From assembly GCA_002989075.1 (NCBI GenBank), contig PSQN01000005.1, positions 1 through 64,000 on the forward strand: a DNA stretch of 64,000 nucleotides. The letters are read 5' to 3'. The notes under the pieces are model-generated. The model saw only the letters and a list, made by a program, of their open reading frames with translations. It had not been told where the DNA came from and did no database searches. The position numbers and the translations under genes were made by a program. How positions within the stretch are numbered: position 1 is the first letter of the stretch; each line of letters begins with the position of its first letter. Below are positions 47,284 through 58,227 of the stretch, piece after piece. Source of the DNA: Arthonia radiata (taxonomy: Eukaryota > Ascomycota > Arthoniomycetes > Arthoniales > Arthoniaceae).

Positions 47284-48621
47284 TTACGACTTCGACGCCT
47301 GCTCCATCATCTCCCTCAGGAGTGGCGCAACTTGCTTCCGGCTCTTTGACACATCCCATTGTCTGAGTATCCTCAAATTTGGGTTGGCGTCGTCGAAAGT
47401 CGATATGCTTTCCACCTTCAGCTCTTGCTCGAGATCTGCATACCAGTCCTTAGGCAGGGCCTTCGCGTCCGACGGGTCGGACCACACCACGAGCTCTCGC
47501 TGGAACTCGTCTCCAGGCTCATGCACGGCGGCCGTCATGATGGCGAACACGTCCAGCTTCTTCCCCTTCACAAACCCCTCCACGATCTCCCCAAGCGCAG
47601 AATCGCCACGCTCCGTCTGCTTGTCCGCTTTGTCGCTGATCCATTGCAATGGCTTCACGACACTACTCATACCCAGTCTCTTCTCACCCACCTCAAACTC
47701 CTTATAATCCTTCTTGAGCACGTCACCCACACTCAGCCCGCTTAGGTCTCCCTTCGCCTCCTTGATCTCCTCGAAGAACTTCTTCCGATCGAAAACACCA
47801 CCTGTCTTTCCCAGAGGCGCCAGATCAATCTTTGCAGTCAAGTACGCTACAGCCTCTTTATCCGCCTCTCTCGTTTTGTTCTCATCCTCCAGGTTCATCG
47901 TATCGATTAGAACACTCGCCAGTGCCAGTTTGGCAAGCTGCACGTCCCAGCCTCGCCGCATGGCTTCGTCTTGGACAGCCGAGACCGTTTCTTCCTGCGA
48001 GTTGGCGGCGCCGAAGTTACTAGCGGAGGTTGTGAGAGCATCCCAGCTAGGTCGCACGTGTTGAACGACAAGTGATGTGCAAGAACCGGCGTCGAGTGTG
48101 ATGATGCGAGGATTTACGGTCGTGGGGACAGCGGACTCGTCGACATGATGATCGATGCAGGCAGTGATACTGGACCTGAAGTGATCAAGCGGGCCAGTGG
48201 GGCTGTTGTGGTCCACAAGAGTGAGTTCCACTGTGCTCGGATCGAGCTGATGGCGCGAGGCAGCCGAGTCTAAAGAAGAGGCAGTAGGAAACACCTCGCT
48301 CAACGTGATGAGGCACTCGACACCAATCCCAGCATGCGGCAGAAGCTTTAACAGCTCGCGTCTAATGCGAACGTCTTCGCGAGGGATGTTGAGGATTGGT
48401 ACATGGACACTCGTCGTCGGATGGGAAGGATGCCTAGGATCTGAGTAGGTCCTAAAGTAGGCGTAGGCAATGGCGGATGTGATGGAGTCGAGGTCGGCGG
48501 ACTCGTTGCCCACGACGAGGTTGAGGCGCTGGGAGCGCTGGGGTGACTGAAGGTGCTGTGCGAGGGTGCGTCGAGCCGTGGAGAGAAAGGCTCTGAGCGA
48601 GCTTGGTCGGGCCGAAGGCAT
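47284..48621 (-). CDS. PPX1: Exopolyphosphatase (DHH superfamily)
   Basis: Intronless, 445 aa. Hydrolyses terminal phosphate from inorganic polyphosphate, in cytosol or mitochondria. The DHH domain has VVGNESADLDSITSA (Asp43 and Asp45 as metal ligands), LTLVDHN and the DHH motif itself in CIDHHVDE; the following block LDAGSCTSLV is also typical. The DHHA2 domain starts near residue 280 and includes KKDYKEFEVGEKRLGMSSV. The N-terminal 30 residues (LRAFLSTARRTLAQHLQ) are basic and could target mitochondria. A GTG nine bases upstream is open but the ATG at 48621 is the sensible start. All metal-binding residues are intact. Confidence 0.94.
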   Translation of the reverse strand: MPSARPSSLRAFLSTARRTLAQHLQSPQRSQRLNLVVGNESADLDSITSAIAYAYFRTYSDPRHPSHPTTSVHVPILNIPREDVRIRRELLKLLPHAGIGVECLITLSEVFPTASSLDSAASRHQLDPSTVELTLVDHNSPTGPLDHFRSSITACIDHHVDESAVPTTVNPRIITLDAGSCTSLVVQHVRPSWDALTTSASNFGAANSQEETVSAVQDEAMRRGWDVQLAKLALASVLIDTMNLEDENKTREADKEAVAYLTAKIDLAPLGKTGGVFDRKKFFEEIKEAKGDLSGLSVGDVLKKDYKEFEVGEKRLGMSSVVKPLQWISDKADKQTERGDSALGEIVEGFVKGKKLDVFAIMTAAVHEPGDEFQRELVVWSDPSDAKALPKDWYADLEQELKVESISTFDDANPNLRILRQWDVSKSRKQVAPLLREMMEQASKS

Positions 48622-49314
48622 CACAGGCACTCAGTAACGTTTTAACAGTTGTAGAAGAGTGTTGTGTTTTTGAACTTAGCCGTGCCACCGTGCGAATAAG
48701 TCTTTTATTTGCAGTCAGTGACAATGAAAAATTCGTTCCTGCTGAAGCAGACACTGAACTATACGCCCACTGAACCAAGCCTTCGCTCGTTGGATGCGAC
48801 TCGGTACTAGAGGTGTAGGAATCTCAAGAGCTCGAGGCGAGCGTTCAGGTGGCTCCTCGTAGTCTTCAAATTACCTCAAGCTCCTTGCGTGAAGGATAAT
48901 TTGCCATTTGACTCTACACTTAGCCTTCTGCGCACCGGTTACTACGAGAGACCAATTGGCGACGTTGACGAGATCAAAGCTATCAGGGTACTTCTCAAGA
49001 ACCCTGGAGAGTGTGCAGTGACTTGGATGAGGACTACGGAGCACCATATGCAGCCTGTCGTGTCACAATAATCGGGCTTGAAGAATTGCTTGTTACAGAT
49101 TGGGGGGCCTTCAAAGCTACCGAGTACGACACTCCATACATTGGCGAGTTGGATGCTTAGCGAGGATAGCACAGGAGCACGTGTGAGTACGATAGGAGAT
49201 CCGTAGATTCATGCAAGCTATATGCGGTACATTGTAGAATCACAAGTCAGGGAGGGGAGACGTCGAGCGCTATGCAGCAAAGCAAATACGGCCAACACCG
49301 TGCTGCCGACAGCT
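48622..49314. other. Intergenic region, promoter of PPX1
   Basis: About 690 bp containing the PPX1 promoter and the 3' UTR of the Cys-Pro repeat gene. No coding signal. Confidence 0.45.
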
Positions 49315-50988
49315 TCAGGACCAGAACCAGCTGCCCATCTCCTGCTTGTCCCTCTTCAACTGCTCGGCCATGGTTGGCCTCGACTTGCCCTCAATCGCCT
49401 TTGGTGTTGGGAATGAGGTTGGTGCGGGGGTAGACTCTTCTGACTCCTCTTTCTCAACGCGGCCGTCGGAGAATCTCCTCTTGAGTGTCCGCTTGGTCGT
49501 GCTAGAGCCGTCTGGGTTCTGCACGGTCTCGACGCTAGTGACTGTACTGAGAACACTCGGCCGTTCTTGGTTGGCTTCAAATTCAAGCTGCCTCGATCGC
49601 ATGTTGTCATAGAATTCGAGTTCTGTGTGTGGTGCATCTTGACTAGTCTGTGGCTTTTCCTCGTCTTGATGTGCGATTCCCAGCATCCGCTTGTGCCACT
49701 CGTCATCATAATGATAAAGCCCTCGATCCTCTAATCGAGCGCGCCAGCTTTCATCGGACTCGTTTGGTGTGGAGCCCCAAGGCGTGCCTCCCAACAGCGG
49801 CTCTCCTGTCTCAGCTGCTACCAGTTCTTCGAAGGCTTGCCGCCAATTGAGATGCCCGCGGAAGCCATCGCGCTTCATAAGATCGGTAGGCGCATAGTCA
49901 CCGCTACCGATGCTTTTCGGCTTCACACGCCACTCGGGGGTGGCGTCCTCTAAACGCCGTTGAGCGTCGAGCAGCCGAGCCCGTAGCTCTTCCCGGCTGG
50001 TTTCAAAGGCTTTCTGAATCTCGCCTTCCATATCTTTAGGAAGGATAGCACTCATGCTCATGGGCCCAATGTGGATCGGGCCGATCGTCCAAGGACCAAA
50101 AGTGTGCTCCTCGAACCGCAGATCCGCCTCACCATCTTTGTCGTCAGAAGCCTCGTGGCGGGCAAGGCGTGAGCCCATCTCACAGCCCCACGGACCCCAC
50201 GACCAGGTCATGCTGTATGGCGTGCTTCGCTCTCCGTGCTCTTTCACACCTTGTTCTTGTACCCATGGGCACTTCTCGAAGCGCCTCCCAAGCTCTTCAG
50301 CGGCTTCTTCCTCAGCGTACATTTCTTGCACAGCAGGACATTTGTCGATGCGTCGTCCAATTTCTTCTGCTCGCTCTTGCTCGGCGACCATTTCTTGTAA
50401 GCCAGGACACTTCTCCATCCCGCGGTCAATCGCCTCAATGCGCTCTTGCTCGGCATACATCTCTTGCACACCAGGGCAGCGGTCCATGCGCCTGCCGATA
50501 TCCTCGGCCCGCTCTCGTACTGAGAGCTTCTCGCGCCTTGATTCATCTCTCCAATAGCTTCCCACCAAGCGCAGCGATTCCTCCTCGTTATTGGTCTTGC
50601 CTAGAGCGCCGAGAAGGCGACCAAAAACACCCTGTCTCTGCTTTTCCAGCTCTCTGCGGTTCACTTCGGAGGGAGCAAAAGGGCCATCGGAAGATTGCAG
50701 CGGGTCTACGACTTCCCTTCCGAGGCCAGGGAGAACATCTTGAGGCAGCGCCGCGAGGGGTGCTACATCGCGTTCTGTCTGAGTACGGGTAGGGGTCTTA
50801 GCACGATCATAGCTTCTTTCAAAGCGTCGCCAGAGCTCCTCTTGGAACTTCTGGAAATCGGTGCTGTCGTATAGCGGCCGGCGGAACGGATCGGAGATGG
50901 AGTTGAACATGGACGCAACCTGGGCGTCAGCATAACGACGAAAGGCGACAAAGGGATTAGGGTCACGCGGGTCGTCCGGCGAAGACAT
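49315..50988 (-). CDS. Uncharacterised protein with four Cys-Pro repeats
   Basis: Intronless, 557 aa from the ATG at 50988; the frame is open further upstream to 51351 but that part looks non-coding. Family not recognised. The N-terminal 50 residues (VAFRRYADAQVASMF) are amphipathic. Residues 160-251 are four copies of a 23-residue unit with the pattern AEEIGRRxDKCPxVQEM; Cys171, 194, 217 and 240 are exactly 23 residues apart and each is followed by Pro. Then come a hydrophobic glycine/proline block (FGPWTIGPIHIGPMSM), a helical acidic region and a C-terminal LKRRFSDGRVEKEE segment ending EMGSWFWS. Charged helical repeats suggest a scaffold; the Cys-Pro pairs could bind heme or metal, which is speculation. 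Confidence 0.8.
   Translation of the reverse strand: MSSPDDPRDPNPFVAFRRYADAQVASMFNSISDPFRRPLYDSTDFQKFQEELWRRFERSYDRAKTPTRTQTERDVAPLAALPQDVLPGLGREVVDPLQSSDGPFAPSEVNRRELEKQRQGVFGRLLGALGKTNNEEESLRLVGSYWRDESRREKLSVRERAEDIGRRMDRCPGVQEMYAEQERIEAIDRGMEKCPGLQEMVAEQERAEEIGRRIDKCPAVQEMYAEEEAAEELGRRFEKCPWVQEQGVKEHGERSTPYSMTWSWGPWGCEMGSRLARHEASDDKDGEADLRFEEHTFGPWTIGPIHIGPMSMSAILPKDMEGEIQKAFETSREELRARLLDAQRRLEDATPEWRVKPKSIGSGDYAPTDLMKRDGFRGHLNWRQAFEELVAAETGEPLLGGTPWGSTPNESDESWRARLEDRGLYHYDDEWHKRMLGIAHQDEEKPQTSQDAPHTELEFYDNMRSRQLEFEANQERPSVLSTVTSVETVQNPDGSSTTKRTLKRRFSDGRVEKEESEESTPAPTSFPTPKAIEGKSRPTMAEQLKRDKQEMGSWFWS
50236..50511 (-). repeat. Four-copy 69-bp coding repeat (Cys-Pro units)
   Basis: Four in-frame units of 69 bp within the gene at 49315-50988. 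Protein-level identity is highest for the segment CP.VQEM.AEQER and lowest in the fourth copy (CPWVQEQGVKEH). Nucleotide identity has drifted, so the duplication is not recent and the protein pattern is probably under selection. Confidence 0.9.
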
Positions 50989-52135
50989 AATTATGGATGA
51001 TGGTTCAGTAGAACGGCTGTGGTTGTAGAGAGGGAGGACACGGAGTTGGAAGATGAGACGGAGGCGTGGTTGAGTATGGAGGACGCCTAGCAAAGATGAA
51101 CGACGTAAACGAAAAGGCGGGGTGACGCGTATAGAGTAGTGGTGGCATCCTCGCACGGCTACAGAGCGTGTAGTATACTGCCATGGAAATCCACCCATGC
51201 CACCCCTTCTCACTTGGCGCCAATCTTCGACCCGGACGCGTCCTTCACTTCTTCCAGCACTGAAGCATTGCACTGGCGAGGGCTTGCTGCCGATCATGAG
51301 CTGTACAGCACGTGCCTGTCTCAGTCCACTGCTTGCGAGAATTGCTTTCACAGCCCGTGCTCTTTGAAGTCCACGAGCTTCTGCGTATTATGGCAAAGCG
51401 TTCAGTCTTCGCTCATTCCTACATCCCCAGTCACTCGATTCGCAGCACTGATTACGGCACCCAGAGACGTCTCATGCACACGCTGCCATGCTGGCGACAG
51501 CCAAAGACCTTGCCCAAGAAGTTTAGCAGCATGAAATTGATATTGACGTTTTCTACGCCTCCTAGCTGGTTCGAGATCTTACCCAAACGCTCCTCACTTC
51601 AACAGATAGCATCGCCACCGTGGTGTGCTCATGTGCGCCACATGGTTCACGTCACCTAAAAAGGTCCTCTCTGGTCGAATGAAGAACAGGGCCGGCGCCA
51701 CATGTACTTCCCCATAGCATGGCCGCTCCAAGCTGCCCGCCCTGTAACTCTCCGTCGTTCTCAGGTGCTCCGATAAGGGAAGGGAACGGAAATGAGAACT
51801 GAGAACTGAGAACTGAGGTAACGGAAGCGGCTGCAAAGTAATTAAGAAGCAATGGACAAGCCGCAAAAAAGCCAATACTTAGGTGAGGTCGTTGTGCGCA
51901 CCGTCCAAGTGCGTCGATGGCAAAGCGCGTGTAGAGCAAGAGCGTTATGGATGAGCACGAAGCCGGACAACAGCACGAGGTGGTGAAAGGGTCAAGCGAG
52001 GTGTTGCGGAAGGAGCGACCGCGTTGGCGACCGCTCATTTTGCCAAGACCTGACATTTGCTCGCTTCGCTTCTATCGTATCGCTTCTTCCAGCTGTACCC
52101 TATCGGCCCACACACTCTGATCCACCCCCGATCGT
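50989..52135. promoter_or_regulatory. Divergent intergenic region
   Basis: About 1.15 kb between the starts of the minus-strand Cys-Pro gene and the plus-strand gene at 52136. It includes a short tandem repeat at 51794-51817. A minus-strand frame at 51652-52056 is cysteine- and leucine-rich but has no support as a gene. Confidence 0.45.
51794..51817. repeat. (GAGAACT)n short tandem repeat
   Basis: 3.4 uninterrupted copies of the heptamer GAGAACT. Non-coding as far as can be seen. Confidence 0.85.
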
Positions 52136-52746
52136 ATGGCAGGAATGTCTGAAAATACAGAGGTAGTAACCATCCAACGCATGCAGCCTCCATTTTCAAC
52201 TCGAACGCGACAAAGACAGTTCCGCGCTCGTCTCTTCAACAACCACTTACCGTACCGTGCGGAATTGCCAGACTACGCAGAGATTCCTTTGCTTCGCAGG
52301 AACAATGATGACTTTGTCTTCGAGTGTGCGACCACGCAAGTCATTCGCTCACTCGATAGCGTATACTAACAATGTCGGTAGTGCCTACTCGCCAAGGGTA
52401 CCGCACCTTTGCCATCTTTCATTGGCTCGTTGCGCATGGACAAACGTTCCTGATCCGCAATGTCGAGTTGCTCCGCTTCTGGACCGGGGTCGATTTTCCA
52501 AGTGATCGTTGGGCGCAGCACTGCCGCAGATGGCTCATCGACAAGTGGTCTCCACCACCTTTGCCACGATTCGAGCTGGAGCCTATGTCAATGATAGTCG
52601 CCGGAGGCTCGCCATTTCCATTACCACTGTGCCACCACGTGAAGCTGGAACATGGTGCGGAAACGGAGATATGGCATGTTACCCGGGGCTACTGTGGCGT
52701 GCAGGCTCCACGTGAATTTAAGATCGATTGCGGGAGCCCTACGTGA
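52136..52746 (+). CDS. Hypothetical protein
   Basis: Predicted join(52136..52325, 52382..52746), 184 aa. No family recognised. The join uses donor GTGCGA and acceptor GGTAG with an ACTAAC branch site 17 nt before the exon; the donor is weak, but the 56-nt intron size and frame continuity are good. The protein is basic at the N-terminus (TRTRQRQFRARLF), with tryptophans and aromatic residues in the centre (FAIFHWLVAHGQTF, RWAQHCRRWLIDKW). No signal peptide or TM segment. It may belong to the family of short fungal hypothetical proteins with F-box-like or BTB-like remnants, but nothing decides this. Alternative start at 52145. Confidence 0.45.
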
Positions 52747-55700
52747 CGGCGATGGTGAGATGTACCGAAGTGGCAATCAGGACCACCAACATTCCTCCCC
52801 TAGGCGTAGAAGGAAATCGAATGAAATGGGAAGAACACAGTGAAGACTTCGGACAGCTGCAGGCATGGATCTTGCCAAGGCGCTAATAGCATTCCAAAAG
52901 GCAATCAAATGAGCATAATGCGAAAGCTGATTAGCTTGAACAATGTGACAATCCGAGAGACACGTTTCGGCGATTCTGGAAGCAAGTGGAAGGTCAGGCA
53001 AAGAATATCCCCGTATTTGTTAGAGCTGCAAACAGTATTTTCCGTAGTCATAAGAGAGACATCCGATCAATGTGATGAACCTCTCTTGTTCCGAATTGAG
53101 CCGCGTATCAATCAATGACAATGGACCCGCGCCCGGCGTATCACTTTCTTAACCCCGGCAGCTCGCAAGCTTGCAGTGGGTACCGGAAGTACACGCTCAC
53201 ATTGAGAAACAGTATTGGCCTCGATGCATCTTCGAGAACATTTGCACGAAGCTATGGATTCGTTCGCCAATATGTCGTGTGCCAAGGACAAGTTGAGGCA
53301 TTTTGTTGCATGCATCGTCTCTGACGAACAGCCGCTTGCAAGGACTCATGTGCCCACAGAAACTCCTGCCCACGTTTGCCGTGCTCGAGCGCCGCTCACT
53401 GACCGTACTCCGCAAGCGACAGCAGGCAGAAAGCCCGTCAAACCCTGTGCACGGAGGACTCCCGTTGTCAGCGGAGGAGCGCCATGACCGGTACCCCACA
53501 TTGTATGCAAGTCATGTTGCCTGCCAAGCCTGCTATTGTGCATATGAGGAAGCATTGCCGCCCTCCAGCGGGGCTCATTAACCACACTCGTCGCCTACAT
53601 GTCGATGAGGAAGCTTGGGGATCTCGTTAATTTTCCGCTGCCCCATTATTCATTTCATGCATAGTTTTCCTCGGATGACGGATATAAACTTATTTTTTGT
53701 AAGTTTGTATATTTTAACAGTTTCATTTTAAATAAAATGGCTGAACAATTTAGAATATTAGAATACATCCTACGTGAGCGCTCGGCGTTTGGGAGGGGGA
53801 AGATTGCAAGGGGCCGGCAGTCTATTCATCGTTTTGACCGACGAAGTACCGTACCAGATGCCAGAAACGATGGGTTGATGGGGCGCTGCTTAGATCTGGT
53901 TTGCCTAAGTAGGTGATGGGCATTACCAAATTCCACCAAAGCCTTCGCCGATCGCAAGCGGCTTTTGGGTGGGAGCTTCTGTCATGCATGAGGCTCTCGT
54001 CTATCGTGAAGTGGGGCATCTTTCTGCATGTCTGACACGGGCGATCGCGAAGATCGTGCGCTCGTCATACACTTCTCTGAAGCTTCGTTGAAGAACACGC
54101 TTTATGCAAGTATCCATCGTCTGACAATGTAACATTCATGTGCATGCAAAATGGATCCGAGAGCGGCCGAAGAGCGTTTCTATTGTAAGCAGCTCGGGGC
54201 CAGCGGTGCCAGCACTGCCAGGTGGATTGTTGTTGGATTGTTTGCCATGTGGCAGCCGCATTTTCCCGGCGACTGGGGCTGAATCGTCCGCATGCGGAAC
54301 TCGATCTCCAGGTGGCTACAGTAGCTCTCTAAGCTCTTCGCATGGCGGTCAGCCCGAAGCGTGACGGCTACAGCCTGTATATTGGCTCTTCGTAAAAGAC
54401 GAGCGTGTTGCCGACGCTTTGGTCGCATTCAGACAGAAGTCAATATACCTGCAGTGAGTAATTGGAGTCCCACTACTGGAGCTGCACATGCCACGTTGCT
54501 GCAGCTCCCCAAAGCTTCGGTGAGAGATAAGCGAAGAGTGGGATGAGGAGTATTGAGGGATGCTGCGGCCCGTCCTTGCCGGACTCCGATCAGAAGACGT
54601 ACATTACAGTGGACCATGTGATATGCCAAGACACCCAAGAGGATGCCCACGATCTGCACGTGGACAGCCTCGGGCCGTTTGCGCTCATTGTATTCGCCTT
54701 GCGCAGACCGCTCGTATTATTCTCGTAAGCATTCCCAAAGTAACGGGGAAGGATCACAATAATCAATAATTCTAGAGGACCGTGGACAGGGGACACCGAC
54801 TCAAGATCTTAGTGCAAGATGTGCCGCACCGGATGGCTTCACGGGCCAGCGCCACGCGATTAAGCCTACAAGTGGGCAATGAGGGTTCTTGAGTACTGCG
54901 AACTGGTTTGCTGCATGTCTTTGCTGCAAGATGAGAAGTTCGATCAAGCTTGTTACAGGTGTGTAGATTAAGCATCTCGCTTGAATGCCTGTCGCGCAAA
55001 AGCATCCGTCTCGGCATTTGTACACGTTGACAATGTCATCGACGGCGCTTGTGGACTAGTGCTTCCATGACCCCTGTGGAAGTGGTTAAGGCTCACCCAA
55101 ATTGGGAAGGACTCAGTCCAAATCTGTCATCCGTGTCTTACCCTTCGCCAAAAATAGACAGTATACCAGGGGTACCTTGAGAATGACGTCACACTACAGT
55201 TAATTTCCAGGTCCTCGCGTCAGCGTCGTACTACCATGAGCTTTGCGCTGGAGACATGTCGCTTCGGAGCTGGGATGAATGGTGATACTGATTGTTGCAT
55301 GAGACGCATCGAGTATCACCGCCAGCGGAGCATGTGCTGGTGAGAGGTTCGCGCGCTTCCGACACGCCGTGGAAGATCGGCAGAGGCTGCAGCGTTCGCG
55401 TGTTTCGTTGCAAGCGATGCGCCTTTTCCACTCGTACCAAGGAGAAGTACGGGGCAGAAGGATACATCCCTTCTCCTACTCATCCTTTAGCTTTTGTTCG
55501 CATCCGTCGCTCTGCACGTAGCTCCGCTTTCTCGTATTCCACCTTGTTGACCATGCCGGTGCGCTTACTCATGCGGCCTATGTTGACGATACTTGCCAAC
55601 AGCACTCAAGGTTGGCAGCGTTTGTCACGCCCCACTTAACGGGCACCAGCGCGACCCGTTGGTCAGTTTTGCCTTGTCCCTCTCCCAAAGAAAGCAACTT

Positions 55701-56016
55701 GCCCTCGTGTTGCCGAACTGTTTTTGGGAACCGCCGTGACGTCGGGTGAGACCTGCTTGGCCTGAGTTCCTCACCTTCGCAACGAACGCAGCTTCCGTTG
55801 TTACTTATTTACCTGCTCCGCCTCGTGCCTTCTTCCTTTTCCGGCCGTCAGCAAACGCCGCAGCTAGACATAATATTTAAAAGTCGAGGACTTTCGTTAG
55901 TTACCTGACTCTCGCTCTCCACATCTTCACACTTCGACCTCGACTCACCTATCCCTACAAATTGCGCCGAACATCTCCTCGTTCCTGCAATTCGTTAATT
56001 ATCATCAATAATCAAA
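52747..56016. other. 3.3-kb gene-poor region
   Basis: The longest stretch without a supported gene in the genic part. Frames of 60-115 codons overlap on both strands, and none shows a domain or splice join. A short AT-rich patch lies at about 53670-53760. The last 200 bp (from about 55800) are pyrimidine-rich and include CTCGCTCTCC and TCATCAATAATCAAA just before the peroxygenase start, a normal fungal promoter and leader. Confidence 0.45.
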
Positions 56017-57195
56017 ATGAAGACATTCCATATCGCATCTGCGGTCAGCACCCTCGCCGGCCTGACCGCTGCCTACCCAAACTTGGCCAATCAGATGGGT
56101 AAGGGCGTAAAGATGATGGACATCAAGCCCCGTCAAGACCCAGTCGACCACTCGTGGATTCCTCGTCAACCCGACGGCGGTGTGTACCTGCTCATACCCA
56201 TTCAGCCAAACGTACACATTACTTACTAGTATATGTTAGTGCGCGCACCATGCCCGGGCACCAACACTCTTGCCAATCACGGTTACATAAACCGCAATGG
56301 CTTGGGTATCAGCGCCGAGGACTACATGCGTGGCTTCTCTGAAGCGTTCAACATGGACCAGAGTGTGACCCAGGCCGGTGCTACCAACGCCATCAACCTC
56401 TGTTCGCAGATCACCGGCACCACCTGTCAAACCTTTGATCTCTGGATGCTCGACACCCCGCACGTCATCGAGCACGACGGCTCACTAACGCGCTCTGACC
56501 GCGGCGAGAAGTGGAACCAGGACAACAACAACTACGACTTCAACACGACCCGCTTCGGTCAGACTCTCTCCGCGTGGGGTGGCGAGACTCACATCGATCT
56601 CAGCCTGGCCAACAGTGCCCGCTTGCTGCGCAACTCCATCCAGCGTGACCAAGACGATGCTCCTGGCTGGTGGCAGGAGAACGATGGCGGTGCTCTCACC
56701 GAGCACGGCTTCTTTCTCTCCACCATGAACGACCAGACCGTCTCCCCTGGCCAGGATGCCGCCAACCCTCAGGCTCGTCTTGACTGGATTGCCCACTGGT
56801 GGCAATTCGAGGAGCTCCCAACCATGTCCGGCTGGGTGCGACCTACACAAGTCATCAACAACGATTACGTGCAGGCGCTCGGTGCCAATGTCGCGGCTGC
56901 ACCGACCAGGGCTCCTGCTCCAGGCTCGTTCCCGCAGGAAGCCGACCCACCCGCCGTGCACGGCAAGCGCGCCGTTGCGATCTCCAGCATTCTCGCACAG
57001 CCCTCTGGCTCTGCCTCTCTCGCATCCGCCGCGTCCCAAGCGTCTGTCACCGCGGGCCCCAGGCCAACCATAGTCAACGCCTACACCACAGTTCTTGAGC
57101 CTGAGCAACTGGGTGCCCAGATCGCGGCCGTGGAGAGCTACATCAACAACTTCGACTCTGCGTTGAACTCGCTGCTCGACTTGCCGCCATCATAG
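56017..57195 (+). CDS. Secreted heme-thiolate peroxidase (unspecific peroxygenase/chloroperoxidase family)
   Basis: Predicted join(56017..56179, 56240..57195), 372 aa. Extracellular heme enzyme of the Peroxidase_2 family, using hydrogen peroxide for oxygenation or halogenation of organic substrates. Signal peptide residues 1-20 (SAVSTLAGLTAAYP). A pro-region ends near PRQ. The axial cysteine motif APCPGTNTLANHGYI (Cys59) is assembled across the single intron. The acid-base Glu132 lies in VIEHDGSLTRSD. The distal region keeps the expected order through GWWQENDGG. The C-terminal 110 residues are Ala/Ser/Pro-rich and variable. The intron GTGTGT to GTTAG is phase 1. Length fits long-type family members. 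Confidence 0.93.
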
Positions 57196-58227
57196 GCCAC
57201 CGCTGCCGGTGATCCCGAAGATGCACACCGGTGGGTGGAGGCAAACCTAGGCGTTTGCAGTAATGGGCGTTGCGATTATCACTATTTGCTTTTCTGATTT
57301 AGTTGTCTTGCATAGCGACATCGATGGGACATGTGTGCATACTCAAGAGACTGCCACGCGGATCTCCTGAATGATCTAATGACTTGGGAAAAGCATCACC
57401 GCCACTTGACTGTGTGCTGGTGGTCGCTGGGTAGTAGTGCTCCTGATTGAGCAGATCGATATGAGTGATAATCCACTCACTTTGGGTATCAACGAACAGA
57501 CAAATGTGTAGTGTGTATTAGAAAGAAGCGAATGAAAGAAATTTTCATTGTATGACCATGGCCTACCGTCTTGAAGTTATACCTTGCCCTTGGCAGTTAT
57601 ACAGCGACCGTGGCGAGACTGGCTGTCGGTTCCCGGTTTTGTTTCGTGTGTCTGCTCACGGTTGGCGAGGATAAGCAACTCATCCCTCACGTGCCGCCGC
57701 CTTCCGGCCGTGGAGATCTTACACCAAATGCAGGATCCTGCGCACTGCCCGCAATAGCGGCCTCAACAACCGCCAGACCAGTACGTTCACCAGTCAACAA
57801 CTTCGAACATCCCAGAACACATTTCCTCATATCTGCCCTTGGGAAGACCGTGGATGTTGCACACAGCTGGTGCCGGGCTCATCATAATCAAATATAGTTG
57901 AATTTTTACATGTGGTGCCTCGAGGACGAGCGAACGGTGGCACCTTTCCATGGAGACTTGACCTGCGGCCGACACCGTAGGTTGGGAGCTTTTAGCACGA
58001 GATGAGAACAGCGTGTATGAGCTCTTACGCATTCTATGGGTGTATGATGCTATTTGAAAGAATCGGCTGACCTTGAACCGCGATACTGAGGGTGCGATGG
58101 AACCACAACCCAAGACGGGAGTCTACTCAGTCGGCGCCGGCGCCCTGTCGTCTTGACAAGAGCACAATATATCCAAGTCAATGTTCTCCTTCGAGTGAAA
58201 AGCGCTCCGATGCGATTGGACGTACTT
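57196..58227. other. Intergenic region between peroxygenase and periodic array
   Basis: About 1 kb without coding signal. Two weak matches to the box of the following array (near 57939 and 58098) hint that the array may begin here in a more decayed form. Confidence 0.45.

Noticed and set aside
14483-49314. Secondary-metabolite gene cluster around the MFS transporter, ERG7, acyl-CoA ligase and FSH hydrolase
   Set aside because: These genes are separated by many housekeeping genes, and no synthase, P450 or pathway regulator is present; ERG7 looks like the housekeeping enzyme.
50989-51351. N-terminal extension of the Cys-Pro repeat protein by 121 residues
   Set aside because: The upstream part is irregular, Arg-rich and antisense-like; the ATG at 50988 (MSSPDDPRDPNPF) starts a coherent protein.
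51652-52056. 134-codon minus-strand Cys/Leu-rich frame
   Set aside because: Contains the short heptamer repeat, no splice or domain support, and sits in a divergent intergenic region.
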